From Bacteroidota bacterium (GTDB taxonomy: Bacteria > Bacteroidota > Bacteroidia > Chitinophagales > Saprospiraceae), in NCBI GenBank assembly GCA_024642665.1, contig JAHEAR010000001.1, positions 28,664 to 92,663 of the forward strand: DNA of 64,000 nt. Direction: 5' to 3'. The notes under the pieces are model-generated. The model saw nothing but the letters and a program-made list of their open reading frames with translations. It had not been told where the DNA came from and searched no databases. Shown here in pieces: positions 1-9,645 of this stretch. How positions within the stretch are numbered: position 1 is the first letter of the stretch; every line of letters begins with the position of its first letter. The position numbers were made by a program, and so were the translations under genes.

Positions 1-497
1 GAAAAAGTATCAAACAAGCAGCCCAGAATTTTCCTGAATCTTCCTTCTACGATGTGGATCAGATACTGACAGAACTTGGAATAGGTGAAGCGTTGGTCAC
101 CGCGCTAAATGAAAAGGGAATCCCAACACCTCTGGTACATTGTTATCTGCGGGCGCCGCAATCCAGAATGGATATCCTGACACCAAACGAAATCAAAACA
201 ATCACCGATGCATCTTCCCTGGTAGAAAAGTATAGCGAAGATATCAATCGGGAAAGTGCGCATGAAATTTTAACGGCAAAAATCGAAGATGCCCAATTAG
301 ATAGTCACAGGGATCCCATCAACAAACAAAGAGCAAATGCGCGAAAGGAAAAGTCAACTTTAGATAAAGTACTATCCAATACCACCACCAGACAAATCGG
401 TCGAACGGTTGCTCGTGAATTAACAAGAGGACTTCTTGGGGTCTTAGGTGTGCGTGCTGTCACACGACGAAGTAAAAAGAAAACGACCTGGTTCTGA
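1..497 (+). CDS. HerA-like ATPase (DUF853/YjgR family), C-terminal part, 5' end outside window
   Basis: The reading frame is open from base 3, so only the last ~165 residues are present. The tail matches the C-terminal part of DUF853 (YjgR/HerA-like) ATPases: a TELGIGEALV segment, then EKGIPTP, then a LRAPQSRM segment, followed by a basic tail with TRGLLGVLGVRA near the end. The P-loop lies upstream of the window. These proteins are hexameric DNA-translocase-like ATPases of uncertain cellular role. The GTG at base 54 is internal, not the start. The stop lies 4 bases from the stop of the convergent GWxTD gene. Family assignment rests on this tail only. Confidence 0.75.
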   Translation, partial: KSIKQAAQNFPESSFYDVDQILTELGIGEALVTALNEKGIPTPLVHCYLRAPQSRMDILTPNEIKTITDASSLVEKYSEDINRESAHEILTAKIEDAQLDSHRDPINKQRANARKEKSTLDKVLSNTTTRQIGRTVARELTRGLLGVLGVRAVTRRSKKKTTWF

Positions 498-501
498 TCC
501 G

Positions 502-1929
502 TTAATACTCAAAATAGGTTCTGGCATTCCGATTGAAATTGTCTCCCATCACCTTCTGCCCCACGGCCGGTGCTTCTAAGGTAGCATCTTCATAAAGCAT
601 CACTTCCCATCGGGAATTGTTGACTTCACCACGTGCGGTGGAATGCAAGAGTTCATGTCCGTTTTTTACCAGGGAAGGGTTGTAAAAAAGAAACCGGACA
701 TTAGTTTGTCGCGTTGCCGGAAAATCATTGTATATCCAGATTTCATATGGAGGTGCACTTGGTTCCTCTTCAACCGTCACCACTTCATTAGGCATGCCAT
801 ACTTCAAAAATATATGCCCTCGATCAGTTTCAAAACCATAGCCAAATCCGGACATATAGTTTTTGTCAACAGACCTTGCAATTTTCATATAGGCCTGAAA
901 AGCAACACCTGCATATTTTCCGGAATCAATCGTCCAAAATCGATGAATGAAAAATCGTTTCGCTCTTTCACTTCCTTTCTTCAATAAATCATTCATGATT
1001 TCGATGTCAATTGAATTGACAATAGGTGCCATCGCACGAAGGGTATAGTTTAAAGAATCTGTCGGAATCTCGCTAACGAAACCAAAGTCTATAGTTTGAC
1101 CCGCAGTTTCCATAAATATCGAGTCCCCAACAGGGTTAAATCTTGCAAAGGCAATTTGTCTTGATTCAACCAATTGTTGCTTACCATCATACAGCACTGC
1201 TTCAAGCAGATAAGAGCCGGATATCAAAAGACTGATATCAAGCTGCAGCACATTGACATTGATGTCTTCTTTTTTCAGTTTCTTATACGTTGTAATCGGC
1301 TTTGGAACATCCCCGGCCACCGGCTTGATGGTATACTGCACATAAGGCTGACCTTCCAGAGAATTTGCATGATAGGTCTCGAAATACACAAACAACTGAT
1401 CCAATGAGGAGTAATAATAATTAAAGGGAAGTGGCTCTAAATAAAGACCGCTTTTATTAAATACCGTAGCCCCATCAGGATCATTTTTGATGTTGGCTAA
1501 GATTTGAATATCAGATTGGGATGCTGTCTTTTTTTCTGAGAGAATTTGAATATTTTCAGAAACCTGTATAAAACTTTTTTCATCCTGCAAGTCAGAGACT
1601 TCAATGGATACCACATACTGATTCGGCTTCAGCGTAAAACGTCGAACATCAAAAATATCCTGCGCCGGATACCCTGTTCGGCTGAGGTTGTATTTATTGC
1701 CTGAGACAATACTATCCTGATCATCGGCAATCATCACCAGATACGAAACACCATAATGGTCTTGAGCTGCATTGCAAATTAATGAAGAACCAACAATGTA
1801 TAAAGAGACTTCTATATAGCTGCCGGCATCACTTTGAAATCGACAGACATCCATACTGACATCAGGAGCAGCTGACAAAGGAAGATTCAGGGTAAACAGT
1901 AATCCAAATAATAGGCTAATGTTTTTCAT
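502..1929 (-). CDS. GWxTD domain-containing exported protein
   Basis: A 475-residue exported protein with an N-terminal signal peptide (hydrophobic stretch ending near SAAPD, about residue 21). The C-terminal ~150 residues carry the GWxTD-domain features: an aromatic FFIHRFWTIDSG segment, then GYGFETDRG and IFLKYGMPNEV. The middle is predicted beta-rich and may form Ig-like domains. GWxTD domains are frequent in Bacteroidota and other environmental bacteria, and their function is not established. The start overlaps the 3' end of the upstream small lipoprotein gene by 14 bases, so the two are probably co-transcribed and translationally coupled. Confidence 0.8.
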   Translation of the reverse strand: MKNISLLFGLLFTLNLPLSAAPDVSMDVCRFQSDAGSYIEVSLYIVGSSLICNAAQDHYGVSYLVMIADDQDSIVSGNKYNLSRTGYPAQDIFDVRRFTLKPNQYVVSIEVSDLQDEKSFIQVSENIQILSEKKTASQSDIQILANIKNDPDGATVFNKSGLYLEPLPFNYYYSSLDQLFVYFETYHANSLEGQPYVQYTIKPVAGDVPKPITTYKKLKKEDINVNVLQLDISLLISGSYLLEAVLYDGKQQLVESRQIAFARFNPVGDSIFMETAGQTIDFGFVSEIPTDSLNYTLRAMAPIVNSIDIEIMNDLLKKGSERAKRFFIHRFWTIDSGKYAGVAFQAYMKIARSVDKNYMSGFGYGFETDRGHIFLKYGMPNEVVTVEEEPSAPPYEIWIYNDFPATRQTNVRFLFYNPSLVKNGHELLHSTARGEVNNSRWEVMLYEDATLEAPAVGQKVMGDNFNRNARTYFEY

Positions 1930-2278
1930 TTGATGTCTTTTTCAAAAAGAACATAAATTCATTTTCAGGATTCATGGCATAATAAATGTCCATTGAATCC
2001 TGTCTGATAGAGGTGATCGTGTAATCCGCTTTACCTTCCTGAATGATTCTATTGTCTTTCATCAAAAATGGACCGGTTTCATCACTCCCTGTAATATTCA
2101 CCGTCAGATTATTTTTCGCATCGAAAATAAAGTAACCACCACGCAGATAAGGTGTTTCTCTTCCATTGCGGTTTGCACTGTAAATTTCCCACTTGCCATT
2201 CAGTCCTTGTGTTGATATAGTCGTGCTTTCTTTACACGAAACAAGAATCATCAATCCGCCAAAGCTGACTAAAATCAT
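1916..2278 (-). CDS. Small lipoprotein, lipocalin-like
   Basis: I chose the ATG at 2278, which gives a compact lipoprotein signal (MILVSFGGLMILVSC) with a lipobox cysteine at residue 15. A longer frame to 2353 would place a charged, non-signal-like extension before it. The mature part opens with LNGKWEIYSA and reads as a small beta-barrel (LNGKW, GGYFIFDAKNNLTVNITG), like lipocalin-like proteins of Bacteroidota. The ligand is unknown. It overlaps the GWxTD gene downstream, which suggests a shared envelope role. Confidence 0.65.
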   Translation of the reverse strand: MILVSFGGLMILVSCKESTTISTQGLNGKWEIYSANRNGRETPYLRGGYFIFDAKNNLTVNITGSDETGPFLMKDNRIIQEGKADYTITSIRQDSMDIYYAMNPENEFMFFLKKTSNEKH

Positions 2279-2378
2279 CCATCTGTATATAGGAACGATG
2301 GGAAAGAGCAATTTGTAGCTATGCAATGTATGGTTAGGTCCTGTGGAAATCATAAAATGTAATTTACCCGACCTAAAG

Positions 2379-3608
2379 TTACGATTGATCCAGTTCCAAA
2401 AGCGTTATTTCCGGTAAAATTCCTACTCTACCCGGATATCCAAGAAATCCTAAGCCTCGATTCACATATAAGTGCTGGGAAGTTTCAGTGTATAAACCGG
2501 CCCATTGCGGATAGACATACTGTATAGGACTCCACTTGATGTACCCCGGAATTTCGACCCCGAATTGAAAACCATGCGTATGACCGGAAAGTGTTAAATC
2601 CACTTCAGGATAGTCCTTCGTGACCTGGTCATTCCAGTGGGATGGGTCATGTGACAGAAGAATATTCAAGGCATTTTTCTCCATTCCTGCAGTGGCTAAC
2701 TTCATATCTCCATGCTTTGGGAATCTGGGACTGGCACTGTAATTTTCAACCCCTATGACATTAAAAAAAGTGTCCTTCACCCGTACCTGCTCATGCTCGT
2801 TAAGCAGTAATCGCCAGCCCAGCTTGCGATGCATATCCTTTAGATCGGCAAAATTTTGTTGCTTTTCCTGCTGACTTGGCCATTGATGATAGTCCCCGTA
2901 ATCGTGATTTCCCAAAACGGAGTATACGCCGAGAGGTGCTTTGATTTGACGAAACATGTCGACAAAAGGCTCCATTTCTTTCGCCATCGTATTGACGAGG
3001 TCACCGGTAAAGAAAACGATATCCGGATTTTCGGCATTGATCATTTCTATACTACGTGAGACCGGTTCTTTGAAAAGAAAACTCCCGGAATGAATATCAG
3101 AGATCTGAACAATTTTAAGCCCTTTCAGTGAGGGATGGAGATTCTTTATGGGCACTCTGGTCTTTAGTACTTTGTATCGATATGGATTCCTAGCCATTCC
3201 GTAGGTCAAGCTAAGAATTGGAATAGCACCAAGAATCAGCGCCCCATAAGACATAAATGAAGAGCGGATGGTGGGCAGGTTCATGGTTTCAAAACTGATA
3301 TTCATCGCTCCAAATGCAAGCCTCCTGATATCATCAACCAGAATAATAGCGGCCATTAATAATTTAGCGAAATACAGAATAAATATCATCGCCCGAACCA
3401 TCACCTGGACCGCTCTTGGAAGATTGTCACTCCATCCGTACGAAAGGCCTATCAGGTAGATTACAGAAATCACGGGAACCAGCCAATACGTAATATATAT
3501 AATGGTCCTGAGCGTCTTTCCGGAAGAAGTGAGCATGTGTCTTACGGCCTGAAATGCCATAAGATCAATCAGGAAAAGAAAAATGGTGATAAATATGATT
3601 CTGGACAT
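2379..3608 (-). CDS. Membrane-anchored metallophosphoesterase
   Basis: A 409-residue protein with about four transmembrane segments in the first ~140 residues, followed by a calcineurin-like phosphoesterase domain. The metal-binding motifs appear in order: QISDIHSGS, FFTGDL, LGNHDYGD, LLSHDP and SGHTHGFQ. This arrangement matches the YkuE/YaeI-type family, some of whose members act on lipid-linked pyrophosphates such as UDP-diacylglucosamine, but the substrate cannot be read from sequence. The gene is divergent from the SDR gene, with an inverted repeat between them. Confidence 0.85.
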   Translation of the reverse strand: MSRIIFITIFLFLIDLMAFQAVRHMLTSSGKTLRTIIYITYWLVPVISVIYLIGLSYGWSDNLPRAVQVMVRAMIFILYFAKLLMAAIILVDDIRRLAFGAMNISFETMNLPTIRSSFMSYGALILGAIPILSLTYGMARNPYRYKVLKTRVPIKNLHPSLKGLKIVQISDIHSGSFLFKEPVSRSIEMINAENPDIVFFTGDLVNTMAKEMEPFVDMFRQIKAPLGVYSVLGNHDYGDYHQWPSQQEKQQNFADLKDMHRKLGWRLLLNEHEQVRVKDTFFNVIGVENYSASPRFPKHGDMKLATAGMEKNALNILLSHDPSHWNDQVTKDYPEVDLTLSGHTHGFQFGVEIPGYIKWSPIQYVYPQWAGLYTETSQHLYVNRGLGFLGYPGRVGILPEITLLELDQS

Positions 3609-3633
3609 AGCAACTGTCTTGTAGATGAGAGCA

Positions 3634-3660
3634 ATAACATAAATTTTGCAAATATGTTAT
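3634..3660. promoter_or_regulatory. Perfect 8-bp inverted repeat between divergent genes
   Basis: ATAACATA and TATGTTAT form perfect arms separated by 11 bases. The repeat sits in the 84-base gap between the metallophosphoesterase (leftward) and the SDR gene (rightward). Position and symmetry fit an operator for a dimeric regulator, or a divergent promoter element. It also overlaps a near-match (7 of 8) to the -7 element for the leftward gene. No regulator was identified. Confidence 0.35.
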
Positions 3661-3692
3661 CATTCACCGGCCCAATTTCTGAACTTTGGTAG

Positions 3693-4544
3693 ATGAGTAG
3701 ATTTGTTTTAGTGACGGGATCATCATCGGGTATTGGTAAAAGTGCTGCATTCGCCCTGGCTGCCAGGGGATATCATATTCTCGCCGGTGTACGAAGCCAG
3801 AAAGATGCGGATGAGTTGCTGGCCGGTGGACAAACGGGGATACATCCCGTCTTACTGGATGTCACGGACGATGAGAGCATCGCACAGGCTGTCCGACGTG
3901 CTGAAGTCATCCTGGGCGATCAACCCCTGGTGGCCATTGTTAATAATGCGGGAATTGCGGTGAGTGGACCGGTTTTGTACGTACCACTAGAAGCATGGCA
4001 TAGGCAAATGGATGTAAATGTGCTGGGTGTAGTCCGCGTAACGCAACGATTTTTTCCTTTATTATCACGGGCAGCTAACGGCAAGATTGATCATCCCTGC
4101 AGAATCATCAATATCAGCAGTGTCTCCGGTTTATTTGCCAGTCCATTTGTCGCCCCTTATGCAGCTTCCAAGTATGCTCTGGAAGCCATCAGTGATAGTT
4201 TGCGGCGTGAATTATACATGTATGCTATAGAGGTCGTATTGATTGAGGCCGGTAGTATCGCTACGCAGATATGGGATAAGGCAAAAGAGTCACCAATGTA
4301 TTCAGGACCCGAATATGATCCTATCCTGTCCAGCCGGTCAGAGATGGTCGATCGGCAGATGAATCAGGCGATGTCTCTGGATATCATGGACGATTTAATC
4401 GTAAAGATCATTGGCCAAAAACGAGTTCGCGTAAGATACCTGCTCAGACGAAAGAAATGGAAGTTCCACCTGTTACGCTGGTTGCCCACAAAATGGGTTG
4501 ACCAAAAAATACACAAGGTGCTCAGGTCTAAATCCGGTCAATAA
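3693..4544 (+). CDS. Short-chain dehydrogenase/reductase
   Basis: A 283-residue classical SDR. The cofactor motif TGSSSGIG is at residues ~8-15, NNAG near residue 88, a catalytic serine in NISSVSG, and YAASKYALE supplying the Tyr and Lys. The C-terminal extension is basic (RVRYLLRRKKWKFHLLRWLPT) and resembles SDR enzymes acting on lipids or retinol-like substrates near membranes. The substrate is unknown. It appears monocistronic and is divergent from the metallophosphoesterase. Confidence 0.85.
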   Translation: MSRFVLVTGSSSGIGKSAAFALAARGYHILAGVRSQKDADELLAGGQTGIHPVLLDVTDDESIAQAVRRAEVILGDQPLVAIVNNAGIAVSGPVLYVPLEAWHRQMDVNVLGVVRVTQRFFPLLSRAANGKIDHPCRIINISSVSGLFASPFVAPYAASKYALEAISDSLRRELYMYAIEVVLIEAGSIATQIWDKAKESPMYSGPEYDPILSSRSEMVDRQMNQAMSLDIMDDLIVKIIGQKRVRVRYLLRRKKWKFHLLRWLPTKWVDQKIHKVLRSKSGQ

Positions 4545-4607
4545 CCGTTTTAGACAGAGAAATCTGTATAGTAAAAAATTGGGAAAAGGAAATGCCTGTG
4601 GCAGCTC

Positions 4608-4961
4608 CTAGTTGAAGGTCCGCTTTTCTTTGATCTTGGCTTTCTTACCGACAAGATCACGCAGATAATAAAGACGAGCTCTGCGAACTTTACCCCGCTT
4701 TAATACCTTAACCTCCACAATGTGAGGTGAAAAGAAAGGGAAAATACGTTCTACGCCAACGCCATTCGACATTTTGCGAACGGTAAAGGTTTTGCCTGCG
4801 CCACTCCCTTTGATCTGGATCACATCTCCCTTAAAATCCTGAATACGTTCTTTTACTCCCTCCACAATCTTGTAGGAGACTACAATGCTATCCCCTGATC
4901 TGAATTCCGGGAACGTTGGTTGAGTATTTAATTGCTGATGAACAAGCTTAATAAGATCCAT
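4608..4961 (-). CDS. rplS: 50S ribosomal protein L19
   Basis: A 117-residue protein of normal L19 length. It contains the family pattern [16 protein letters not shown] near residue 20, a KGDVIQIKG segment, [24 protein letters not shown] and a C-terminal [21 protein letters not shown]19 sits at the 30S-50S interface. The gene stands alone here, whereas in many bacteria it follows trmD (trmD lies 28 kb away in this window). A TACCTTTG -7 element lies about 40 bases upstream of the start. Confidence 0.97.
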   Translation of the reverse strand: MDLIKLVHQQLNTQPTFPEFRSGDSIVVSYKIVEGVKERIQDFKGDVIQIKGSGAGKTFTVRKMSNGVGVERIFPFFSPHIVEVKVLKRGKVRRARLYYLRDLVGKKAKIKEKRTFN

Positions 4962-5001
4962 GACGCTGAGTAATTAATATAGCTTTCTTAAAAAAGAGCG
5001 A

Positions 5002-5009
5002 CAAAGGTA
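5002..5009 (-). promoter_or_regulatory. -7 element (TACCTTTG) for rplS
   Basis: Read on the minus strand this is TACCTTTG, a full match to the Bacteroidota -7 consensus TAnnTTTG, 40 bases upstream of the rplS start. No clear -33 TTTG is seen at the usual spacing. Confidence 0.5.
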
Positions 5010-5053
5010 TGCTTTTTTCTATGATTTACTCTTTTATATTAAGAATTTTTCAG

Positions 5054-7330
5054 TTATCTGATCAGGGTTACGAATTCCTGCAGCTCAAACGGCCTGTTTC
5101 GGGCATCCGTATACGTTAACGTACACATATAAACACCCACGGGAAGGTCCTGACCACTGTTATTACGTCTGCCATTCCAGCCTTCGTCCGGATCGGAAGT
5201 TTCAAATACTTTGTCCCCCCATCGGGTCCAGATAATAAGGGAATAAGAGCCTACACCGGCACTCAAGCCTTTGGGTTTATAAGTTTCATTTTTACCATCG
5301 AAATTAGGAGTAAAGGCATTTGGTAGGAAGAATTGCACAATTGGCTCTACATCAATTATTTGTATCAGAGTATCGGTGCATCCATTCGGGTGAAAAACCA
5401 CCTGCATCACCTCATACATCCCCGTATCGAGAAAGGTATAACTCGGATTCTGAATAAAAGATCTGGCCTCACTCCCAAAATCCCAGAACCATCCTGTACC
5501 GCCGGTAGAAAGATCAGTAAAACTGGCAGTTGAATTAACGCTGTTCAATTCATCCGGCGTATAGGAGAAATCAGCCTCAGGAGAGGCCTGCATGGTGATC
5601 AGATTAGGAAACACCTCACTGGTATAACAGCCAATGGGTGAAGTCACCTCCAATTTGACGGTATATATGCCCGGTTCAGTATATTCATGCGTTGGGCTGA
5701 TGGAACCACTGGTACCACCATCTCCAAAATCCCACCGGATTTCATAGGTTTCATCAATAGGTGTGGACAAGTTCGTAAACTTAATTTTCTCCGGCACACA
5801 GGCTGAATATTTTGACGGTTTGATTATCAGCAAAGGTGGTACAGGATAATAATTAACAGTCTGCGACAACGTGTCCTTACATTCATTTGTATCCTCTACA
5901 ATTAGTTCAACAGGATGATCACCGGGCGTCAGGTATAAATGATTCGGATTTCTTAACAAGCTGAATTCAGCGTCTCCAAAATCCCAATCCCAGTCAGTGA
6001 TGGACGAGGCCCCGGTGACGGACTTATCCCTGAAGCTGACAGGTCCCGCAATACAAGTGTCATAATCAAATTCAAAATCAGCCTCAATCGATGGAAATAC
6101 ATTAAGACTGATATAGGCCGTATCGCCACAATTCAATCCTTCATTGATGATCATGGACCCTTTATAATTCCCTATCCCCGGAAAGGTAAATGTTGCATTG
6201 CGCTCATTGGATTCGACAATAGTTCCATTGATATTAAACGCCCAATGATAGGTCTCTATAAATTCTTCAATCTGACTTTTATTATTAAACGTAATAGTGT
6301 TATTACCACAGGAATTAAGGACAAACTCTTCATCATCAATAATCGCATCAGCTTTAATGGCTGCATTTACTGCTTTAGAACAATTAAGTACATTAAATTG
6401 AAAATCGCGGCGCAACACACTTAACAAAATCCCATTCCGATATTCCTTAACGCAGATTCCCACGACAAACTGACCTGTCAGACCGGGTGTGCCGGTGATG
6501 AGACCGGTGACGGGATTGATAAAAATAGGCGAAACCAAACCAAGTGGATTGGAGGCAGAATAATCGGGTGCTTTAAATATCACATCCAGATAAGGTGGCA
6601 GACATTTTGAAGGATCCGGTGTGATCCCATCACAAAGATTTTGCTGTGCCGGATTGTCCACCCCTAATGGTCCTCCTCCTCGTAAAGGAGCGCAGAACTC
6701 ATAAACAATCTGATCCCCTTCATTATCGGAGGCCGAGTGATCAAACTCTAACGGATCATTGACACAAATACCGATTGGTGGAAAATTATTAAACTGCGGT
6801 CCGTTATTACAGGTTCGCTGTGCTTCTTCAGTTACCTCAATGGTGTAGGTAGCTCCGGTATCATTGGGGGCCAGGATATTGGTGATGGTATTATTCCGGC
6901 AGCATCTTTGCCAGGACACGATATATGATCCCTGAATAATGGGCAAATTATTCAGATTGATAAGATAAGCAGATTGTTCAACGCAAACATTGGGTGGCAA
7001 TATAAGGCAGGGATTGCCTGAGGTCTGCAGTCTGGTGACAGCACCATGATTGACTGTCAGCATCCGCACAAAGGTGTATACACCATTGACATAAGAATAG
7101 ATCCCAATTCTTGCCGGATTGTCAAAATCTGCCCCGTTACTGGCACAATCCCTATAGATTTTCATGGTCATCCGGTAATTCCTGGTATCCGTCATAGAAC
7201 CAGGTCCAAGACAATTATAGTAAATCTCACCACCCACAATGTGTCGGGCGTAGCTGGTTTGTACCAAAGCAATCAGAAATAGCAGACTGACGACGCCCCG
7301 AATCATTGATTGTAGATAAACTTTATGCAT
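5054..7330 (-). CDS. Large exported PKD-repeat protein with gliding-motility/T9SS type B C-terminal domain
   Basis: About 758 residues from the ATG at 7330. The longer frame (to 7354) would run through a -7 promoter element, so I reject it. A signal peptide (VVSLLFLIALVQTSYA) precedes a cysteine-rich N-terminal region. Several PKD domains follow, recognisable by WDFGD-type motifs (DWDWDFGDAEF, IRWDFGDGGT, GWFWDFGS). The last ~90 residues form a T9SS type B / gliding-motility-associated C-terminal domain (FFLPNAFTPNFDG, then IIWTRWGDKVFET and a DLPVGVYMCTLTY segment). It is probably secreted by T9SS and attached to or released from the cell surface. Adhesin function is an inference. Confidence 0.9.
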   Translation of the reverse strand: MHKVYLQSMIRGVVSLLFLIALVQTSYARHIVGGEIYYNCLGPGSMTDTRNYRMTMKIYRDCASNGADFDNPARIGIYSYVNGVYTFVRMLTVNHGAVTRLQTSGNPCLILPPNVCVEQSAYLINLNNLPIIQGSYIVSWQRCCRNNTITNILAPNDTGATYTIEVTEEAQRTCNNGPQFNNFPPIGICVNDPLEFDHSASDNEGDQIVYEFCAPLRGGGPLGVDNPAQQNLCDGITPDPSKCLPPYLDVIFKAPDYSASNPLGLVSPIFINPVTGLITGTPGLTGQFVVGICVKEYRNGILLSVLRRDFQFNVLNCSKAVNAAIKADAIIDDEEFVLNSCGNNTITFNNKSQIEEFIETYHWAFNINGTIVESNERNATFTFPGIGNYKGSMIINEGLNCGDTAYISLNVFPSIEADFEFDYDTCIAGPVSFRDKSVTGASSITDWDWDFGDAEFSLLRNPNHLYLTPGDHPVELIVEDTNECKDTLSQTVNYYPVPPLLIIKPSKYSACVPEKIKFTNLSTPIDETYEIRWDFGDGGTSGSISPTHEYTEPGIYTVKLEVTSPIGCYTSEVFPNLITMQASPEADFSYTPDELNSVNSTASFTDLSTGGTGWFWDFGSEARSFIQNPSYTFLDTGMYEVMQVVFHPNGCTDTLIQIIDVEPIVQFFLPNAFTPNFDGKNETYKPKGLSAGVGSYSLIIWTRWGDKVFETSDPDEGWNGRRNNSGQDLPVGVYMCTLTYTDARNRPFELQEFVTLIR

Positions 7331-7351
7331 AATATTTGAAAAGATACACCT

Positions 7352-7359
7352 CAAAGGTA
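7352..7359 (-). promoter_or_regulatory. -7 element (TACCTTTG) for the PKD/T9SS protein gene
   Basis: A full TAnnTTTG match on the minus strand. It would start transcription about 15 bases before the ATG at 7330 and so helps decide that start. No good -33 element is visible. Confidence 0.5.
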
Positions 7360-7464
7360 ATTCGCGTCTAATTTTAACGTTTAATTCTCTTTTTTTATAC
7401 CCCTAATCCTTAAAATGTCGTCACCTATGCTGCATTTTACTGTTTTTAAACAAATCTCACCCCC

Positions 7465-8046
7465 GTGAACATAGAAACCCGGCAAAATATTATAGAGCAG
7501 GCGATCTCCTTTCTTCAAAAAGGAAGTGTCATTCTCTACCCTGCAGATACCATTTGGGGCATTGGTTGCGATGCTCAGAATGAAGAAGCTGTTAAGCAGG
7601 TATATCAGATCAAAGGTCGAAGTTTTAACAAACCATTGATTGTCCTTGTTTCCAATATTCCTCAATTGTATGATGTCGTTGCATCTGTTCATCCCAGAAT
7701 TGATACTTTATTGACCTTACATGAACGACCACTCACGATCATTTACCCAAAAGCCAGAAAAGAATACAGCCATCTGACTGCACCGGATGGAAGTCTGGGT
7801 GTCCGGGTAGTTAAAAATTGTTTTTGCCATGATCTCATTGAGGCCTATGGCAAACCTCTGGTTTCAACTTCCGCCAATATTTCAAACGCACCCTCTCCCA
7901 TTAACTTTGGATCGATCAGTTCCGAAATTATCAGTATGGTTGATTATGCACTGCCTGCTTTTACCGAAAAAGGCATGACAAGAACAGCCTCTGTCATTGC
8001 CAAATATGATGAGAACGGAGAATTAGACTTTTTGCGAACCGTATAA
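7465..8046 (+). CDS. L-threonylcarbamoyladenylate synthase (Sua5/YrdC/YwlC family)
   Basis: A 193-residue protein of the single-domain YrdC type. It makes threonylcarbamoyl-AMP from threonine, bicarbonate and ATP for the t6A modification of ANN-decoding tRNAs. Visible motifs are GSVILYPADTIWGIGCDA near the start, the conserved KGRSFNKPLIVLVSN segment, GSLGVRVV, and KPLVSTSANIS. The start is a GTG: an in-frame stop lies five codons upstream and no ATG precedes the YPADT motif. It converges on the S41 protease gene with 3 bases between stops. Confidence 0.92.
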   Translation: MNIETRQNIIEQAISFLQKGSVILYPADTIWGIGCDAQNEEAVKQVYQIKGRSFNKPLIVLVSNIPQLYDVVASVHPRIDTLLTLHERPLTIIYPKARKEYSHLTAPDGSLGVRVVKNCFCHDLIEAYGKPLVSTSANISNAPSPINFGSISSEIISMVDYALPAFTEKGMTRTASVIAKYDENGELDFLRTV

Positions 8047-8049
8047 CAC

Positions 8050-9645
8050 CTATTCCGATACGACAGCCTCCTGAATACTCAATCCAATCATTCGGCGGGC
8101 TTTTTGAACGACTGGATCTGTATCATTAAAACCTCTGTACCACCCTTCTTCACCGGTTTGATACGCTACTAATGTTGCTTTCGCAATTCTGAGTAAATCC
8201 TCCTGATGCTCCATCAGATAATTTTTCATCACCCATCTTTCCTCCTCCGGTTTTTTTGAAATGATATCTGCCAAATTATTCAGAATCACCGAATCTGATG
8301 GAAGCTCTCTTTTGATTCGATCTAACTGATCAAGGGAAACAATCTTTCCATCATGATAGATGATATTGTAGCGAATAGCATAAGCGGATATGATATCCAT
8401 CCAATCACGCATATAAGGATTTGACCAATTAATTGAATCCCCCATGATGATATCCGGCGTGATTCCTCCCCCGGAGTACACCAGCCTCCCATTGTCCGTT
8501 TTGAAAACCGCATTCGTATCCACCACGTACGTCGAGTCATAAGGCTTTTGAATACACCTGCCTGATGGTGTAAAGTATTTGGAAACCGTCATTCGCAGAA
8601 TACCACCATTTGAAAGTTCATATTGCTCCTGGACTAATCCCTTGCCATATGTTGGTGCACCAATCACAAGACCTCTGTCATGATCCTGAAGACAACCGGC
8701 GATGATCTCACTGGCAGATGCAGAACCCTCATTGATCAAAACAACTACATCATGAATGGTGAAAAAGATTTTGCCGGTACTCTTGTATTCATTTCGTTTC
8801 TGGTTAGCTCCTTCTGTATAGAGCAGCAGTTTTCCCTGCTCTTCAAATATTTGTGATAAAATATTAACGGCTTCACTTAAATAGCCTCCGGGATTATCGC
8901 GTAGATCCAAGAGAAGATTTTTTGCACCTTCCTGGGTCGCCATCCGTTCCCAGTGATCCATAAATTCGCGATACGTCGTATTGGTAAACCGCTGAATCTT
9001 GATATAGGCAGTCACTGAATCAAGCATATAGCCTGCCACAACACTGGGCACATTGATTTTATCTCTGATCACCTCCACCTCATGCGTTTCACTGTCCATC
9101 ATCGGCTTGATCGTCAATAACACTTTCGAACCGATTTCACCCTTAATATGCCCAAGAATATCTTCTTTAGCCATAGAGTCCTTTCCGATAGATTTTCCAT
9201 TCACGGCAAGAATATGATCCCCTGGACGTAAACCCACCTTTTCCGCGGGGCTATCGCGTTTTGGAAATAATATAACCAGACTATCCTCTATAAAGGCTAC
9301 TTCAATCCCTATTCCAACATAGTTGCCGGAGGTTCGCTCATTGAGGGATTCCACTTCATCCGGTGGAATGTAATGAGTATGCGGATCTAAATCTTTTAAA
9401 ATGGAGTTAATGGCGTGCTCTACAAGTTCATCAGTGGAGACTTCTCCGACGTATTTTGTTTCAATAAATCTGATGATTTCTTCTACCTGCTGTCCATTGT
9501 AATGGGTTTTGGAAAATCCACTTTCCTCATTGCCATCATGTGATCCGGTATTGGCGAAACCGATACCTGCCAACATTCCGATGACCGTCATTACACTGAG
9601 CAAAAGGGGCTCCCAAACTTTGTACTTCCTACCTGTTTCCGACAC
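8050..9645 (-). CDS. S41 family C-terminal processing protease
   Basis: A 531-residue periplasmic protease. An N-terminal hydrophobic anchor (LLLSVMTVIGMLAGIGFA) is followed by a PDZ domain at residues ~95-175 (GLRPGDHILAVNGKSIG). The S41 core includes LLLDLRDNPGGYL, the catalytic serine region NEGSASASEI and the lysine in PTYGKGLVQEQ, and a C-terminal helical extension follows. Such CtpA-like enzymes trim or degrade envelope proteins from the C terminus. The first available start codon is a GTG at 9645. Confidence 0.92.
   Translation of the reverse strand: MSETGRKYKVWEPLLLSVMTVIGMLAGIGFANTGSHDGNEESGFSKTHYNGQQVEEIIRFIETKYVGEVSTDELVEHAINSILKDLDPHTHYIPPDEVESLNERTSGNYVGIGIEVAFIEDSLVILFPKRDSPAEKVGLRPGDHILAVNGKSIGKDSMAKEDILGHIKGEIGSKVLLTIKPMMDSETHEVEVIRDKINVPSVVAGYMLDSVTAYIKIQRFTNTTYREFMDHWERMATQEGAKNLLLDLRDNPGGYLSEAVNILSQIFEEQGKLLLYTEGANQKRNEYKSTGKIFFTIHDVVVLINEGSASASEIIAGCLQDHDRGLVIGAPTYGKGLVQEQYELSNGGILRMTVSKYFTPSGRCIQKPYDSTYVVDTNAVFKTDNGRLVYSGGGITPDIIMGDSINWSNPYMRDWMDIISAYAIRYNIIYHDGKIVSLDQLDRIKRELPSDSVILNNLADIISKKPEEERWVMKNYLMEHQEDLLRIAKATLVAYQTGEEGWYRGFNDTDPVVQKARRMIGLSIQEAVVSE

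Noticed and set aside
643..987. 114-codon plus-strand ORF opposite the GWxTD gene
   Set aside because: Antisense shadow, no protein features.
4554..4567. Small hairpin with GAAA loop near the rplS 3' end
   Set aside because: Only five base pairs, too weak to call a terminator.
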